The notes under the pieces are model-generated. The model was not told the origin of the DNA. It was given only the letters and a program-made list of their open reading frames with translations, and did no database searches. A DNA stretch of 64,000 nt from a virus. This document shows, in pieces, positions 48,138-55,938 of the stretch. The stretch lies in IMG/VR virus record IMGVR_UViG_3300026097_001055, positions 50,891-114,890 of that record; one strand, written 5' to 3'. Within the stretch, counting starts at the first letter, position 1, and every line of letters begins with the position of its first letter. The translations under genes were made by a program, and so were the position numbers.

Positions 48138-48537
48138 AATTTTTTAATTTAAAATGTATATCAAAATCTTTTATAGTAAAAGAGTAACCCGTAGTAATCA
48201 AAAGATCTTTAAGATATTTCTCCAAAAAATATTCATATAACTTAAAACTATTTTTAGAACATTTATATTTTTTTAAAAACATTAAAAGAGAAGCGTAATC
48301 TATAAAATACTGAGGATATTCATTAAACTCCTCAAATTTTTCTTCAAAAAAACTATAGAGTTTTTTAAACTTATGTTTTTTTAACTTAGATTCTTTATAT
48401 ATTATAAGTAATTCACCTAAGTTCTTTTCAAAATCTAATTTATTTAATATTTCAAAAACTACTTCATGATTACTGTTATCTTCTGAAGACAACATTTTAA
48501 TAAGGTTTTTCACCTCTTCAATTTTTAATTTCATCAT
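48130..48537 (-). CDS. Hypothetical protein (135 aa)
   Basis: Lys/Phe/Leu-rich, probably all-helical protein (KHKFKKLYSFFEEKFEEFNE, YFIDYASLLMFLKKYKCSK). No domain recognised. The start ATG overlaps the upstream stop (ATGA) and the end overlaps the VWA gene by 8 bp, so it is within a tightly coupled operon. Confidence 0.65.
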   Translation of the reverse strand: MMKLKIEEVKNLIKMLSSEDNSNHEVVFEILNKLDFEKNLGELLIIYKESKLKKHKFKKLYSFFEEKFEEFNEYPQYFIDYASLLMFLKKYKCSKNSFKLYEYFLEKYLKDLLITTGYSFTIKDFDIHFKLKNYE

Positions 48538-48734
48538 TCCTTTATTTTAAAAGTTTTAATCATTAATTCTTTGTTAGTTTTAAATAATTCTACAGCTTTT
48601 AAAAATCCAGATTCATAAGCTTCTTTTACTTCTTCATATCTCTCAAATTTAGAAATATGATCACCCTTTTCCATTATATATTTTGAAGTAGCATATTCAT
48701 CTGCTAATCCCCAATAATTAATATAATCTTCCAT
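48534..48734 (-). CDS. Small hypothetical protein (66 aa)
   Basis: Short acidic/aromatic protein beginning MEDYINYWGLADEYATSKYI and ending in a Lys-rich helix. It overlaps both neighbours by 1-4 bp (TAATG and ATGA junctions), which supports real translation. Function unknown; similar small soluble proteins are common in phage accessory blocks. Confidence 0.65.
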   Translation of the reverse strand: MEDYINYWGLADEYATSKYIMEKGDHISKFERYEEVKEAYESGFLKAVELFKTNKELMIKTFKIKE

Positions 48735-49081
48735 TAATCTTCTATTTTTAAAGTTTTAATTGCCCATAACTGAGGCTTACCACTTGCAATCATATCAACC
48801 CATTCTTTAGCAGTAGGTATGTAACCATTGCAATCTTCTTTTACATGTTGTTCACCAACATATCTTGTATATACTCTTTTACCATCAGAATTTTTAAAAT
48901 GTTTTCCAAATATTTTCTCGCATTCAAATATACCTTCTGAGTGATGTCTAAACATCCTGTGTTTGCTATGGGCTATCCAGGCTTTAGTTTCATCGAACCA
49001 CTCCTCAATTGCTATGTAATCTTCCCATTTTCCTCCCCATCTTCTTGCGGCAGATTTAGCATGTTCTATTGGGTGCGCCAT
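48734..49081 (-). CDS. Hypothetical phage protein (115 aa)
   Basis: Compact Trp/His-rich protein (SAARRWGGKWEDYIAIEEWF, HSKHRMFRHHSEGIFECEKIF, IPTAKEWVDMIASGKPQLWA). The pattern resembles a protein family I have seen widely in phages of diverse hosts, but its function is not known to me. The cluster of His residues with one Cys could bind metal, which is inference. One-base overlap with the next gene. Confidence 0.75.
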   Translation of the reverse strand: MAHPIEHAKSAARRWGGKWEDYIAIEEWFDETKAWIAHSKHRMFRHHSEGIFECEKIFGKHFKNSDGKRVYTRYVGEQHVKEDCNGYIPTAKEWVDMIASGKPQLWAIKTLKIED

Positions 49082-49087
49082 ATTTAT

Positions 49088-49516
49088 TTAATTTTTAAGT
49101 TTATTAAAAATTTTATCTTCATGAGTGTAACAATCTGTTTCTATTCTTCTAACATTATTTTCAATTTCATATTCACCTGAAGGTACTAACATGTTAACTG
49201 TACCAAAACCTCCATCATTATTCCACCAATCTTCAATATCATTTAATAAAAGTTCAGTAACTAATTCATCTATATCTGATTGTAAATGTAATATTATCTC
49301 TGAATGGACACTTGGCATAATATAATTTAAAGTATATGAATTGTCCCAAGGATCATCAATTACCTCACTTAATTCATAAGGTTCATTTACATTTTCTTGA
49401 GTAAAAGCTATTCTTTCTATACATCCATCATCACCACCACCTTCATATAAAATTTGAATACCTGTTATACCATATTCGTGTAATTTAAACATCAAACTTG
49501 TTAATTTTTTTTCCAT
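49088..49516 (-). CDS. DUF6878-like hypothetical protein (142 aa)
   Basis: Starts MEKKLTSLMFKLHEYGITGI, then YEGGGDDGCIERIAF and DDIEDWWNNDGGFGTVN with an acidic C-terminal half. The GGGDDG-I and GGFGTV blocks resemble the DUF6878 family of phage and plasmid proteins (tentative). I chose the ATG at 49516, 4 bp after the RuvC stop, over an ATG at 49543 that would overlap the resolvase gene by 23 bp. Confidence 0.65.
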   Translation of the reverse strand: MEKKLTSLMFKLHEYGITGIQILYEGGGDDGCIERIAFTQENVNEPYELSEVIDDPWDNSYTLNYIMPSVHSEIILHLQSDIDELVTELLLNDIEDWWNNDGGFGTVNMLVPSGEYEIENNVRRIETDCYTHEDKIFNKLKN

Positions 49517-49520
49517 AATT

Positions 49521-50009
49521 TTATAAATTTTTACGTTTAGCATATTCAGCTATAAGTATTGCATCTACTAATCCGTCATGTGGTTTTTTTGCTCTTTCTG
49601 TAAATGTTAAGTCTATTGCTGGATAAATTCTTTGACATGCTACAAGAGCCATACCTTTAGTATCTCTTTTACCTGACTTCTTAAGCTCAGGAACACCTTG
49701 AAACATTTCTTTTTGCCATGCTTTAGCCTTTACTTTATGATAAGGAGTTTTAAGGGCTACACATAAAGCTTCAAGTAGACCTACTTGATAACCCATAGAA
49801 AAAGCTGTAGCTTTACTACTTCCAAATATAACACCTAAGTCTTCAAATACTATTGCAGCATTAGGTTTATTAAGTATTTGCAATAAAGAAGGAATATCTA
49901 TAATTTTACCAATTACAGGCATTTTAGCTTTTTCTATTAAACCATCTGGATACATAATGGCTATACCACCATTAAGACCTATGTCTACACCTATATATGT
50001 TTTATTCAT
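49521..50009 (-). CDS. RuvC-like Holliday junction resolvase (162 aa)
   Basis: RNase H-fold nuclease predicted to resolve branched DNA during replication and packaging. Acidic active-site residues are visible in YIGVDIGLNGGIA (D9), IVFEDLG and the C-terminal PHDGLVDAILIAEYAKR. SSKATAFSMGYQVGLLEA is the usual helix of phage RuvC-like enzymes. Length is normal. It lies in the accessory block rather than with the core replisome genes. Confidence 0.85.
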   Translation of the reverse strand: MNKTYIGVDIGLNGGIAIMYPDGLIEKAKMPVIGKIIDIPSLLQILNKPNAAIVFEDLGVIFGSSKATAFSMGYQVGLLEALCVALKTPYHKVKAKAWQKEMFQGVPELKKSGKRDTKGMALVACQRIYPAIDLTFTERAKKPHDGLVDAILIAEYAKRKNL

Positions 50010-50051
50010 TTGTGTTTCTTTGTTGAGTTATTAGTAAATGTTTTCATATTG

Positions 50052-50597
50052 TTATCCTTTTAAATTTTCTAAATAATCTGCTAACATTGTGCAAGATTTA
50101 TAATCTTTATCAAAGTCAGGTTCTATTTTTCTTATTTCTTCTAACAAATCTTTTTTATATCCTTTCTCATAAAATCTATGTTCAATGTCAAATACTAAAT
50201 CACTTATCTGTTGATCGGCACTTACAGAGATTCTTAAATCATACCATTCCCATTTTGTTTTATAATCCCAAATTTTTATACCTTTGGTAAGTTTAGTTTT
50301 TAATCTACTTAAACGATAATTACGCATCCTAACAATGCTATTATCATTACCAAACAAATGCAAAAATCTTAGAAACCATCTAGGACACCATTTCGGTTTG
50401 GCTTTATGGTCCATAAAGATAACTAATGGTTCTATGGCTTTAAATATATCTTCATCTTCATCCCACGGAACTGAACCTAAATATTTATACTTTTCATTAA
50501 ATGTTTTTGGGAAGAACACTGCTCGTATATGATCCAATGTGATATCCATTGTACGAACTGGACTTGTTTTTGATTTTTTACCTTTAAATATTTTCAT
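50052..50597 (-). CDS. Hypothetical phage protein (181 aa)
   Basis: No function known. A central block, KPKWCPRWFLRFLHLFGNDN then SIVRMRNYRLSRLKTKLTKG and KIWDYKTKWEWYDLRISVS, has a dense Trp/Arg pattern that recurs in phages as I recall. I use the ATG at 50597, which overlaps the upstream TGA (ATGA), instead of the ATG at 50606. Confidence 0.7.
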   Translation of the reverse strand: MKIFKGKKSKTSPVRTMDITLDHIRAVFFPKTFNEKYKYLGSVPWDEDEDIFKAIEPLVIFMDHKAKPKWCPRWFLRFLHLFGNDNSIVRMRNYRLSRLKTKLTKGIKIWDYKTKWEWYDLRISVSADQQISDLVFDIEHRFYEKGYKKDLLEEIRKIEPDFDKDYKSCTMLADYLENLKG

Positions 50598-50866
50598 ACT
50601 TTCCATTTTGCATAGCTATTATGGTTTCCACATTGATCACAGGTATAAAAATCATCTTCTACTACTTCTGCTTGTAAATAGTCTAAGCATGTTTTAAATA
50701 TCTCTTTTAAAAGATGTGAAGAATTTATGCCTTTTTCTAACATTTCTAATATAAATTCTTTTTGATCCTCTTTAGATATATCTTCATAGTCTACACCATT
50801 TACTGTAAGAGTTTCACCAAAGCAATGTTCTCCTGTTTCAAATTCTTTTATTTCATTTATTTTCAT
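50594..50866 (-). CDS. Small hypothetical protein with C-terminal CxxC (90 aa)
   Basis: Acidic N-terminal two thirds (EFILEMLEKGINSSHLLKEI) and a C-terminal FYTCDQCGNHNSYAKW. Only one CxxC pair is present, so a zinc site would need a partner chain or His ligands. It overlaps the upstream gene by 14 bp and couples to the next by ATGA. Function unknown. Confidence 0.65.
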   Translation of the reverse strand: MKINEIKEFETGEHCFGETLTVNGVDYEDISKEDQKEFILEMLEKGINSSHLLKEIFKTCLDYLQAEVVEDDFYTCDQCGNHNSYAKWKV

Positions 50867-51203
50867 TTTCTATATCTTTAAAATTATAATCATGTGGTAA
50901 CTCTTCTATTAAATAACCTTTTTTGTATGCTCGGTCTATTATATCTTGTAATACCATTCCTGCATATCCGGTAGAATGACCGTAATATCTTTTATCACAA
51001 TGATATTCTGAACCTGAATAGCCATGGAATATATAGTGAGTATCTGTTTCTGTAACTGACTTTATTCCTGAGTTCATTTTCCAAGAATCTCCATCTAAGT
51101 ATCCTCCTTTCCAGGAAGCAAATACTTTATATACTGGTGTAGTTTTATCTAAGCTTAAGTCCGTTATTTTAACAATGACCCAACCATGTGGAGTTTCTTT
51201 CAT
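50853..51203 (-). CDS. Hypothetical phage protein (116 aa)
   Basis: Beta-rich N-terminus (HGWVIVKITDLSLDKTTPVY, VFASWKGGYLDGDSWKMNSG), then YIFHGYSGSEYHCDKRYYG and TGYAGMVLQDII. The pattern resembles small soluble phage proteins of unknown role. No catalytic residues can be assigned. Confidence 0.72.
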   Translation of the reverse strand: MKETPHGWVIVKITDLSLDKTTPVYKVFASWKGGYLDGDSWKMNSGIKSVTETDTHYIFHGYSGSEYHCDKRYYGHSTGYAGMVLQDIIDRAYKKGYLIEELPHDYNFKDIENENK

Positions 51204-51215
51204 TATATTTGTTTT

Positions 51216-51821
51216 TTAATCTTTAAACAAATCTTCTTTAGATGTTTTTTTATTAAAATAATTTTTAGCATCATCTAAAGATAAAGATTTTAAAAAATTA
51301 TCTATTTCTTCTTCTGAATTAAAGGCTAAAAGAAAACCATCAGCATCAATATATTCATTAGAACTTGATTCAAGTTTATACTTATTCTGAAATATCAACA
51401 TATATTCCCCGTTTAAAATCTTAAACCTTGCTTTTAGGTTAACTGAAAAATCAAAATTCCAACTTCCATAGTGAAAAGCACATTCAATATTCATTTTATC
51501 TATCTCAATTTCTTTATCTAAATCAGAAACATCATTTTCTTCTGCTGTTTTTTTCCACTTTGCATATGTTAGCTTTGCGTCATTTATCACAGACTTAAAT
51601 TTATCAAGACTTTTTTCTCTAACTATTAAAGAAACTTCACTTCTATCTCTTGATGGAACCTCAATATAAAAATCTATCCCTTCTTCTGATTCAGAAACAC
51701 TTATACTATTAGTAGGTTCTTTAAAGTAAGATAGATCATAAGAGTTAATCTTTTCTTGTCCAACACTCATTGTTGTTATTGAAGTAAACAACATAACTAC
51801 CATTAATTTTAAACTTTTCAT
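51216..51821 (-). CDS. Predicted exported protein with signal peptide (201 aa)
   Basis: MKSLKLMVVMLFTSITTMSVGQE is a clear Sec signal peptide: basic start, hydrophobic core, short polar region before GQE, a form typical of Bacteroidota. No lipobox Cys is present, so a periplasmic or secreted location is predicted. The mature part is acidic with alternating strands (IDFYIEVPSRDRSEVSLIVR, WNFDFSVNLKARFKIL) and no recognised domain. Exported phage early proteins may act at the envelope, for example in superinfection exclusion; that is inference. Confidence 0.7.
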   Translation of the reverse strand: MKSLKLMVVMLFTSITTMSVGQEKINSYDLSYFKEPTNSISVSESEEGIDFYIEVPSRDRSEVSLIVREKSLDKFKSVINDAKLTYAKWKKTAEENDVSDLDKEIEIDKMNIECAFHYGSWNFDFSVNLKARFKILNGEYMLIFQNKYKLESSSNEYIDADGFLLAFNSEEEIDNFLKSLSLDDAKNYFNKKTSKEDLFKD

Positions 51822-51858
51822 ATTTTATTTTTTTTAATAATTTAATTTGCCTACTCTA

Positions 51859-52251
51859 TTATAGATTTTCAGCATCCTCTTTTTTTAAATGTTTTTTCAC
51901 ACATTCCCATGTAGATTCAAAAGAATAACATATAGGATTTCCATCTTTATCTTTTGCACCATATGCCTTCATAGGATCTGCATCTATTAGTTTTCCAGTT
52001 TCAGGATCATATACTGGTAGTTTACTCCAATCTTTTTCACCCCATTCATTTTCATATATAAACCAATGAATCCAGTTAACACCTTCTTCATTAAAATGTG
52101 AATTTAATACCGCATCTAACATTTTACTAGTGTTTTCTTCTAGTTTAAATTTGCCTTCCAAAAAGTCAAAGCCCATAGAGTATAACTCCCTAAAATCTTC
52201 TGTTAGTTTTTTATATGGCATTAATATACCTAAGAAATCTTCGTATTCCAT
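51859..52251 (-). CDS. Hypothetical phage protein (130 aa)
   Basis: N-terminal helices (EDFLGILMPYKKLTEDFREL, SKMLDAVLNSHF) are followed by WIHWFIYENEWGEK and a C-terminal GNPICYSFESTWECVKKHL. The YEN(D/E)xG...C...LWE-like pattern is widespread among phage and bacterial accessory proteins, to my knowledge without assigned function. Confidence 0.72.
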   Translation of the reverse strand: MEYEDFLGILMPYKKLTEDFRELYSMGFDFLEGKFKLEENTSKMLDAVLNSHFNEEGVNWIHWFIYENEWGEKDWSKLPVYDPETGKLIDADPMKAYGAKDKDGNPICYSFESTWECVKKHLKKEDAENL

Positions 52252-52262
52252 CTTATTCTGAT

Positions 52263-52790
52263 TTAAATTAATAATTCGTTAATGGTTTTAGGTTTATAAT
52301 TTATAAGATGGGCATCAACATTGTGATACCTACTTTTTGTTAATATTTTTATGTTTCCGTTATCACCATATTTATCTGTTATGGTAACTTCTTCTAATTT
52401 ATTTTCATGATGTATGTGAGCGTGTATATTACCTCTACAAAAACTTATTTCATTTGGGTGTATAGGTGCATGAGTTAAAATGTAACCTTTATACTTTACC
52501 ATCCCTGCAACACTATCAACATATTTTAATAATTCCTTTATGTCTTGGTGTCTATCATGGTTACCTAATACAACAATCTTTCTACCTTTAAGTCTATCTA
52601 ATTGGTAGTAGTGTTTTTCAGTTTGCATTGTAACGTCTCCTAGAATATAGATTAAGTCTTTTTTATTAACAACTTTATTCCACTCATTAATCATATGTTC
52701 ATCATGATAAAATTCATCTTGAAAACCTCTATGTTTAGCCATCCATTTATGACCAAAATGCAAACAACCTATAAATCTTACTGTACTCAT
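52263..52790 (-). CDS. Calcineurin-like metallophosphoesterase (175 aa)
   Basis: Binuclear-metal phosphoesterase fold. Blocks seen: FIGCLHFGHKWM (residues 6-17, with Gly-Cys where most members have an Asp before the x-H), LIYILGDVTM, IVVLGNHDRHQD, GYILTHAPIH and GNIHAHIHH. All later metal ligands are present; only the first Asp is replaced. Substrate unknown; phage members may act on nucleotides or RNA 2',3'-cyclic ends. It lies in the accessory block, 11 bp from the upstream gene. Confidence 0.85.
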   Translation of the reverse strand: MSTVRFIGCLHFGHKWMAKHRGFQDEFYHDEHMINEWNKVVNKKDLIYILGDVTMQTEKHYYQLDRLKGRKIVVLGNHDRHQDIKELLKYVDSVAGMVKYKGYILTHAPIHPNEISFCRGNIHAHIHHENKLEEVTITDKYGDNGNIKILTKSRYHNVDAHLINYKPKTINELLI

Positions 52791-52800
52791 TTTTTAGTTT

Positions 52801-53199
52801 TTACGATAACCACCCTTCTTCTTGTAACTTACTAAGGAATGCTTTAAAATGCATTTTACCTTTAACACATAAATAATCAGTTTCCTCTAATACTAAAATA
52901 GAATCTGGGTCACCTTCTAATATTCCATTAAACCAAGAATTGTTATCCCATTCTTTTTCTTTCCATGTATCTCTGTTTCCACTCCGTTTATCAGTTAATG
53001 TTATTGTTATGTCTTTATAGAAGTCATTGGTTTCATTCTTTTTTAATCTAGATGCTACAAAACAATAAGAAGATACTTCATAAACACATTCTTCTAAAAA
53101 TGTTAAATCTACATGTTCTTTTTCCATAAGATTTGAAGAATCTTTAACTGAGTCTTCTCTAACATACCATGTACCATTAATTTCTATTCTATTTTCCAT
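52801..53199 (-). CDS. Hypothetical protein (132 aa)
   Basis: Mixed strands with an acidic bias (IEINGTWYVREDSV, ITITLTDKRSGNRDTWKEKE, NNSWFNGILEGDPDSILVLE). No domain recognised. Tightly packed between the metallophosphoesterase and the next small gene, which supports a real gene. Confidence 0.68.
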   Translation of the reverse strand: MENRIEINGTWYVREDSVKDSSNLMEKEHVDLTFLEECVYEVSSYCFVASRLKKNETNDFYKDITITLTDKRSGNRDTWKEKEWDNNSWFNGILEGDPDSILVLEETDYLCVKGKMHFKAFLSKLQEEGWLS

Positions 53200-53211
53200 A
53201 ATAATTTTATT

Positions 53212-53595
53212 TTAGTTTTCTTCATCAAAATATTCAGGTTTATATTTATCTTTTTTCTTTATTTTTAATTCAGATTCAAACACATCAATATCTTGTTTTA
53301 ATCTTTCTATAAAGGTTTCCTCTCCATCATCACCTGATAGTAACCAATCAATACGATGGGCATATATTTCAGCCAACCGCAATATAGTATATGCTTTTTC
53401 AAATTGATTTATTACCTCTTTTGGGTACTCATAATGAGTAGCCTCTGGTATATGGGTAGGATCATAATGGTCTTTTTTTTCTTGTGATATTTCTTTTAAT
53501 GTTTTTTTTCGGCCAGAATCATAAATTTCACTTTCTATATCATTAGCTATGTCTCTAATTCTGTACTGGCAGTATTCAAATCTTCCTCCACTCAT
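53212..53595 (-). CDS. Hypothetical phage protein (127 aa)
   Basis: Starts MSGGRFEYCQYRIRDIANDI, a beginning I recognise from many small phage proteins of unknown function, and continues with a helical region (EKAYTILRLAEIYAHRIDWL, LSGDDGEETFIERL) and a Lys-rich tail. The frame is open further upstream to 53730, but that extension is low complexity and overlaps the 63-aa gene, so I use the ATG at 53595. Confidence 0.75.
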   Translation of the reverse strand: MSGGRFEYCQYRIRDIANDIESEIYDSGRKKTLKEISQEKKDHYDPTHIPEATHYEYPKEVINQFEKAYTILRLAEIYAHRIDWLLSGDDGEETFIERLKQDIDVFESELKIKKKDKYKPEYFDEEN

Positions 53596-53608
53596 AATTT
53601 TAAATTTT

Positions 53609-53800
53609 TTAATATACTTTTGATAAAATACATTTATCACATTCTTTAATCTCTCCGTTATATGTTTCTCGATATTCATGCAGAGTTTTGTAAGGAATAC
53701 CAAAGAGAGTTTTTTGTATTTTTGTAACACGTGTAACTAATCTACCCATGTTTGGATGATATCTATTCTCAAATTTACTTTTTCTTTTTACACTATACAT
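53609..53800 (-). CDS. Small basic hypothetical protein (63 aa)
   Basis: Basic small protein with KIQKTLFGIPYKTLHEYRET and a C-terminal ECDKCILSKVY. One CxxC pair. It fits exactly between its neighbours (13-bp overlap upstream, 13 bp before the next start), which supports it as a gene. Function unknown. Confidence 0.6.
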   Translation of the reverse strand: MYSVKRKSKFENRYHPNMGRLVTRVTKIQKTLFGIPYKTLHEYRETYNGEIKECDKCILSKVY

Positions 53801-54168
53801 TCTATGTTAATTTTTGAATCTAAAATCTTTACTTTTTTAATATCAGCATTATTTTTAATAGCTAATGTTTCAGAATATAATTCTTTAGCAATTTTAGTTG
53901 TTAATTTACTTATCCTCATATCTTTTTCAAGTATAAAAATTAGTTCATTTATTAAATCTGATGGATCACCTTCGGTACTAATACATTTATGTATATATAA
54001 GTAAACCATTTCATATTGTTCATTACTTTCATCTTCATAACTGGTTAAACTATCAAGATATTTATTAGCAATATCTAACCAACTGTGATGTTGGTCTAAT
54101 TCTTCTAACTCATCTCTAAGTATAATTATTAAACCTACAGCTCTAAGAAGCCTTTCTTTTATGCTCAT
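53788..54168 (-). CDS. Hypothetical protein (126 aa)
   Basis: Helical acidic protein (RLLRAVGLIIILRDELEELD, LINELIFILEKDMRISKLTT). The short hydrophobic stretch GLIIIL is too short for a membrane helix. No domain recognised. It is the last accessory gene before the replisome genes, separated from the primase by a hairpin. Confidence 0.65.
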   Translation of the reverse strand: MSIKERLLRAVGLIIILRDELEELDQHHSWLDIANKYLDSLTSYEDESNEQYEMVYLYIHKCISTEGDPSDLINELIFILEKDMRISKLTTKIAKELYSETLAIKNNADIKKVKILDSKINIECIV

Positions 54169-54188
54169 ATTTAATGTTTATATTAATT

Positions 54189-54215
54189 CTGCGAGATTTT
54201 GTTAGTATCTCGCAG
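54189..54215. terminator. Hairpin at the primase stop codon, possible terminator
   Basis: CTGCGAGAT...ATCTCGCAG is a perfect 9-bp inverted repeat overlapping the primase stop codon. On the plus strand it is followed by TTTTTATT; on the minus strand it is followed by AATTAATA, without a T-run. It may slow minus-strand transcription or stop antisense transcripts. Confidence 0.4.
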
Positions 54216-55179
54216 TTTTTATTACTTCTTTTAATAAGTTATAAATTTTATTTTTAACTTTCTTTATACCATGTTCTTTAACAGAATCTGATAAGTCTTT
54301 GGATAAATCTAAATTAATATTATCTAAACCGTAAATTTTATTATATTTTTCTGCAGATCTTTTACCTGGGCTATCATTATCAAATAATACTATAATTTTA
54401 GTATAAAAAGAAGTTAACTCTTGCATTATAGGTTTACTTATCATACTATTTTCACTATCAGGTGCAACAGCTTCAATATTTTTTATACCTAATCTTTTAA
54501 AAGTCATTAAATCTTTAAGACTAGATACTATTAAAAGATATTTAGTTTTAAAAGTTAATTGATCATACCCTTGTAAATAGTTTCTAACTTTAATAAACTT
54601 TTTATCTTTAATTTTAGGCTGGTATATTTTAATTAACTGACCTTTCTTGTTAAAATATCCGTATAAAAATAATTTAGACCTTTTAAAGGTCTCTAAAACA
54701 CCTTCTGGTGTATTTCTAGACATGACATAATATTCTAAAGGTGCTACTTCATATTTTTCTAGTATATCTGAAGTTATTTTAAATTGTAACCAATATTTAG
54801 CATCTTCTTTATTCCAATGTCTTATTTCATAATCAGTAACTCTAAATTTTTCATGGTGTACTAGTTTACGTTTTACTTTAGGTGTTTCAACATAATCTGC
54901 TTGTATCTTAGCAATTGCTTCCCCATAGTTTAAATTATATAGTTTCATTACCATGCTTACAGCATTACCTTGATAACCTGAACTAAAATCTTTAAATTTA
55001 TAACTCATTGTAGACTCATCTACATAAATACACATAGAAGGTACTTTATCACTACTATTAAAGACAGAAAGAATTTTTAGATCTTGACCAATTAAGTTTT
55101 CTTGTAAACTTAGATAATACTCAAAGATCCATTCGTCAGGTATATCTCCATAAAATTGTAAGTTTTCTACTGATATCAT
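54202..55179 (-). CDS. DnaG-type primase with TOPRIM domain (325 aa)
   Basis: Predicted DNA primase making RNA primers for lagging-strand synthesis. The N-terminal part has YKFKDFSSGYQGNAVSMVMK, the usual DnaG-like catalytic N-domain block, but I see no N-terminal CHC2 zinc finger. The TOPRIM part shows LLIVSSLKDLMTFKRLG (Ser where canonical TOPRIM has Glu), VAPDSEN and KIIVLFDNDSPGKRSAEKY (the D-x-D). Length fits short phage primases. It lies downstream of the SSB-like gene beyond a terminator and close to the helicase genes. Confidence 0.82.
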   Translation of the reverse strand: MISVENLQFYGDIPDEWIFEYYLSLQENLIGQDLKILSVFNSSDKVPSMCIYVDESTMSYKFKDFSSGYQGNAVSMVMKLYNLNYGEAIAKIQADYVETPKVKRKLVHHEKFRVTDYEIRHWNKEDAKYWLQFKITSDILEKYEVAPLEYYVMSRNTPEGVLETFKRSKLFLYGYFNKKGQLIKIYQPKIKDKKFIKVRNYLQGYDQLTFKTKYLLIVSSLKDLMTFKRLGIKNIEAVAPDSENSMISKPIMQELTSFYTKIIVLFDNDSPGKRSAEKYNKIYGLDNINLDLSKDLSDSVKEHGIKKVKNKIYNLLKEVIKTARY

Positions 55180-55193
55180 AAATCTTTAAATAT

Positions 55194-55226
55194 AAAAGAG
55201 GGCTAAATATAACCCTCTTTTTTTAA
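55194..55226 (-). terminator. Intrinsic terminator after the SSB-like gene
   Basis: AAAGAGGG-CTAAATATAA-CCCTCTTT is a perfect 8-bp stem. The minus transcript ends in CCCTCTTTTAT, the plus direction in a longer T-run. It would reduce primase expression relative to the abundant SSB, which is inference. Confidence 0.8.
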
Positions 55227-55241
55227 TGTTCAAAAAATAAA

Positions 55242-55925
55242 TTAATCTAAATCAAAGTCATCACCAGCTTTACTAAAATCTGTTCCATCAACTTCATCAT
55301 CATCAAATTTAGCTATTGGTTTTCTATCTAATTTAGTTAAATGTTTAGATTCATCATATTTCATTACTTTACCCGTTCCTTTAGGTGTGAAAGCATAAGA
55401 GCCTTTTCCTGATTTAGGCAACCATAAATTATGAGAAATATAACCTGATTTATTTTCATATTCTTTACCAGCTAAGCAAAAATCTAAAAATATTTCATTA
55501 AATGGACGATCATTATTAAAAGCCATAACAAAATCCTCTATAGTATTATGCTTATTATTTTGAGATTTAAACCAATCTTCTTGACCTAATGAAGCACAAA
55601 GATTTTTTAGAAAAATAAGAATACTTCTATCTCTTTCTATTTTAATACCTGTTTTAGTTTCTCCATCTGCAAATGCATACTGACTTGCTTTAACTTTACC
55701 AACTTGGCCTTTATGGTGTCCTAATTGAGGTTGTTCTTTATCAATCATAAAACCTTCAAAACCGTCAATAGGTTCTGTTTCTATATTCATCACTAGATGA
55801 TATGCATCTGGTATGAACTTAAAAGGTTCTAATACTACACTATTAATTTTTGCTGTTATGTTACCCGGTCCAACAACTTTGTTTATTCCACCACCTTCTG
55901 GTAAATTATCTATACTTAATCCCAT
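55242..55925 (-). CDS. Single-stranded DNA-binding-like protein (227 aa)
   Basis: Predicted SSB of crAss-like phages. The N-terminal beta-rich domain (VVGPGNITAKINSVVLEPFK, AYHLVMNIETEPIDGFEGFM) precedes RSILIFLKNLCASLGQEDWF. The protein ends with a strongly acidic tail (KFDDDEVDGTDFSKAGDDFD), the hallmark of SSBs that recruit partners. Location between the Sak4-like ATPase and the primase, with a strong terminator behind it, fits a highly expressed replication protein. The family assignment is from architecture and context. Confidence 0.75.
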   Translation of the reverse strand: MGLSIDNLPEGGGINKVVGPGNITAKINSVVLEPFKFIPDAYHLVMNIETEPIDGFEGFMIDKEQPQLGHHKGQVGKVKASQYAFADGETKTGIKIERDRSILIFLKNLCASLGQEDWFKSQNNKHNTIEDFVMAFNNDRPFNEIFLDFCLAGKEYENKSGYISHNLWLPKSGKGSYAFTPKGTGKVMKYDESKHLTKLDRKPIAKFDDDEVDGTDFSKAGDDFDLD

Positions 55926-55938
55926 TTTTTATTTTTTT

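Noticed and set aside
53596-53730. N-terminal extension of the MSGGRFEYC protein
   Set aside because: It is low complexity and overlaps the 63-aa gene in another frame; the recognised start is at 53595.
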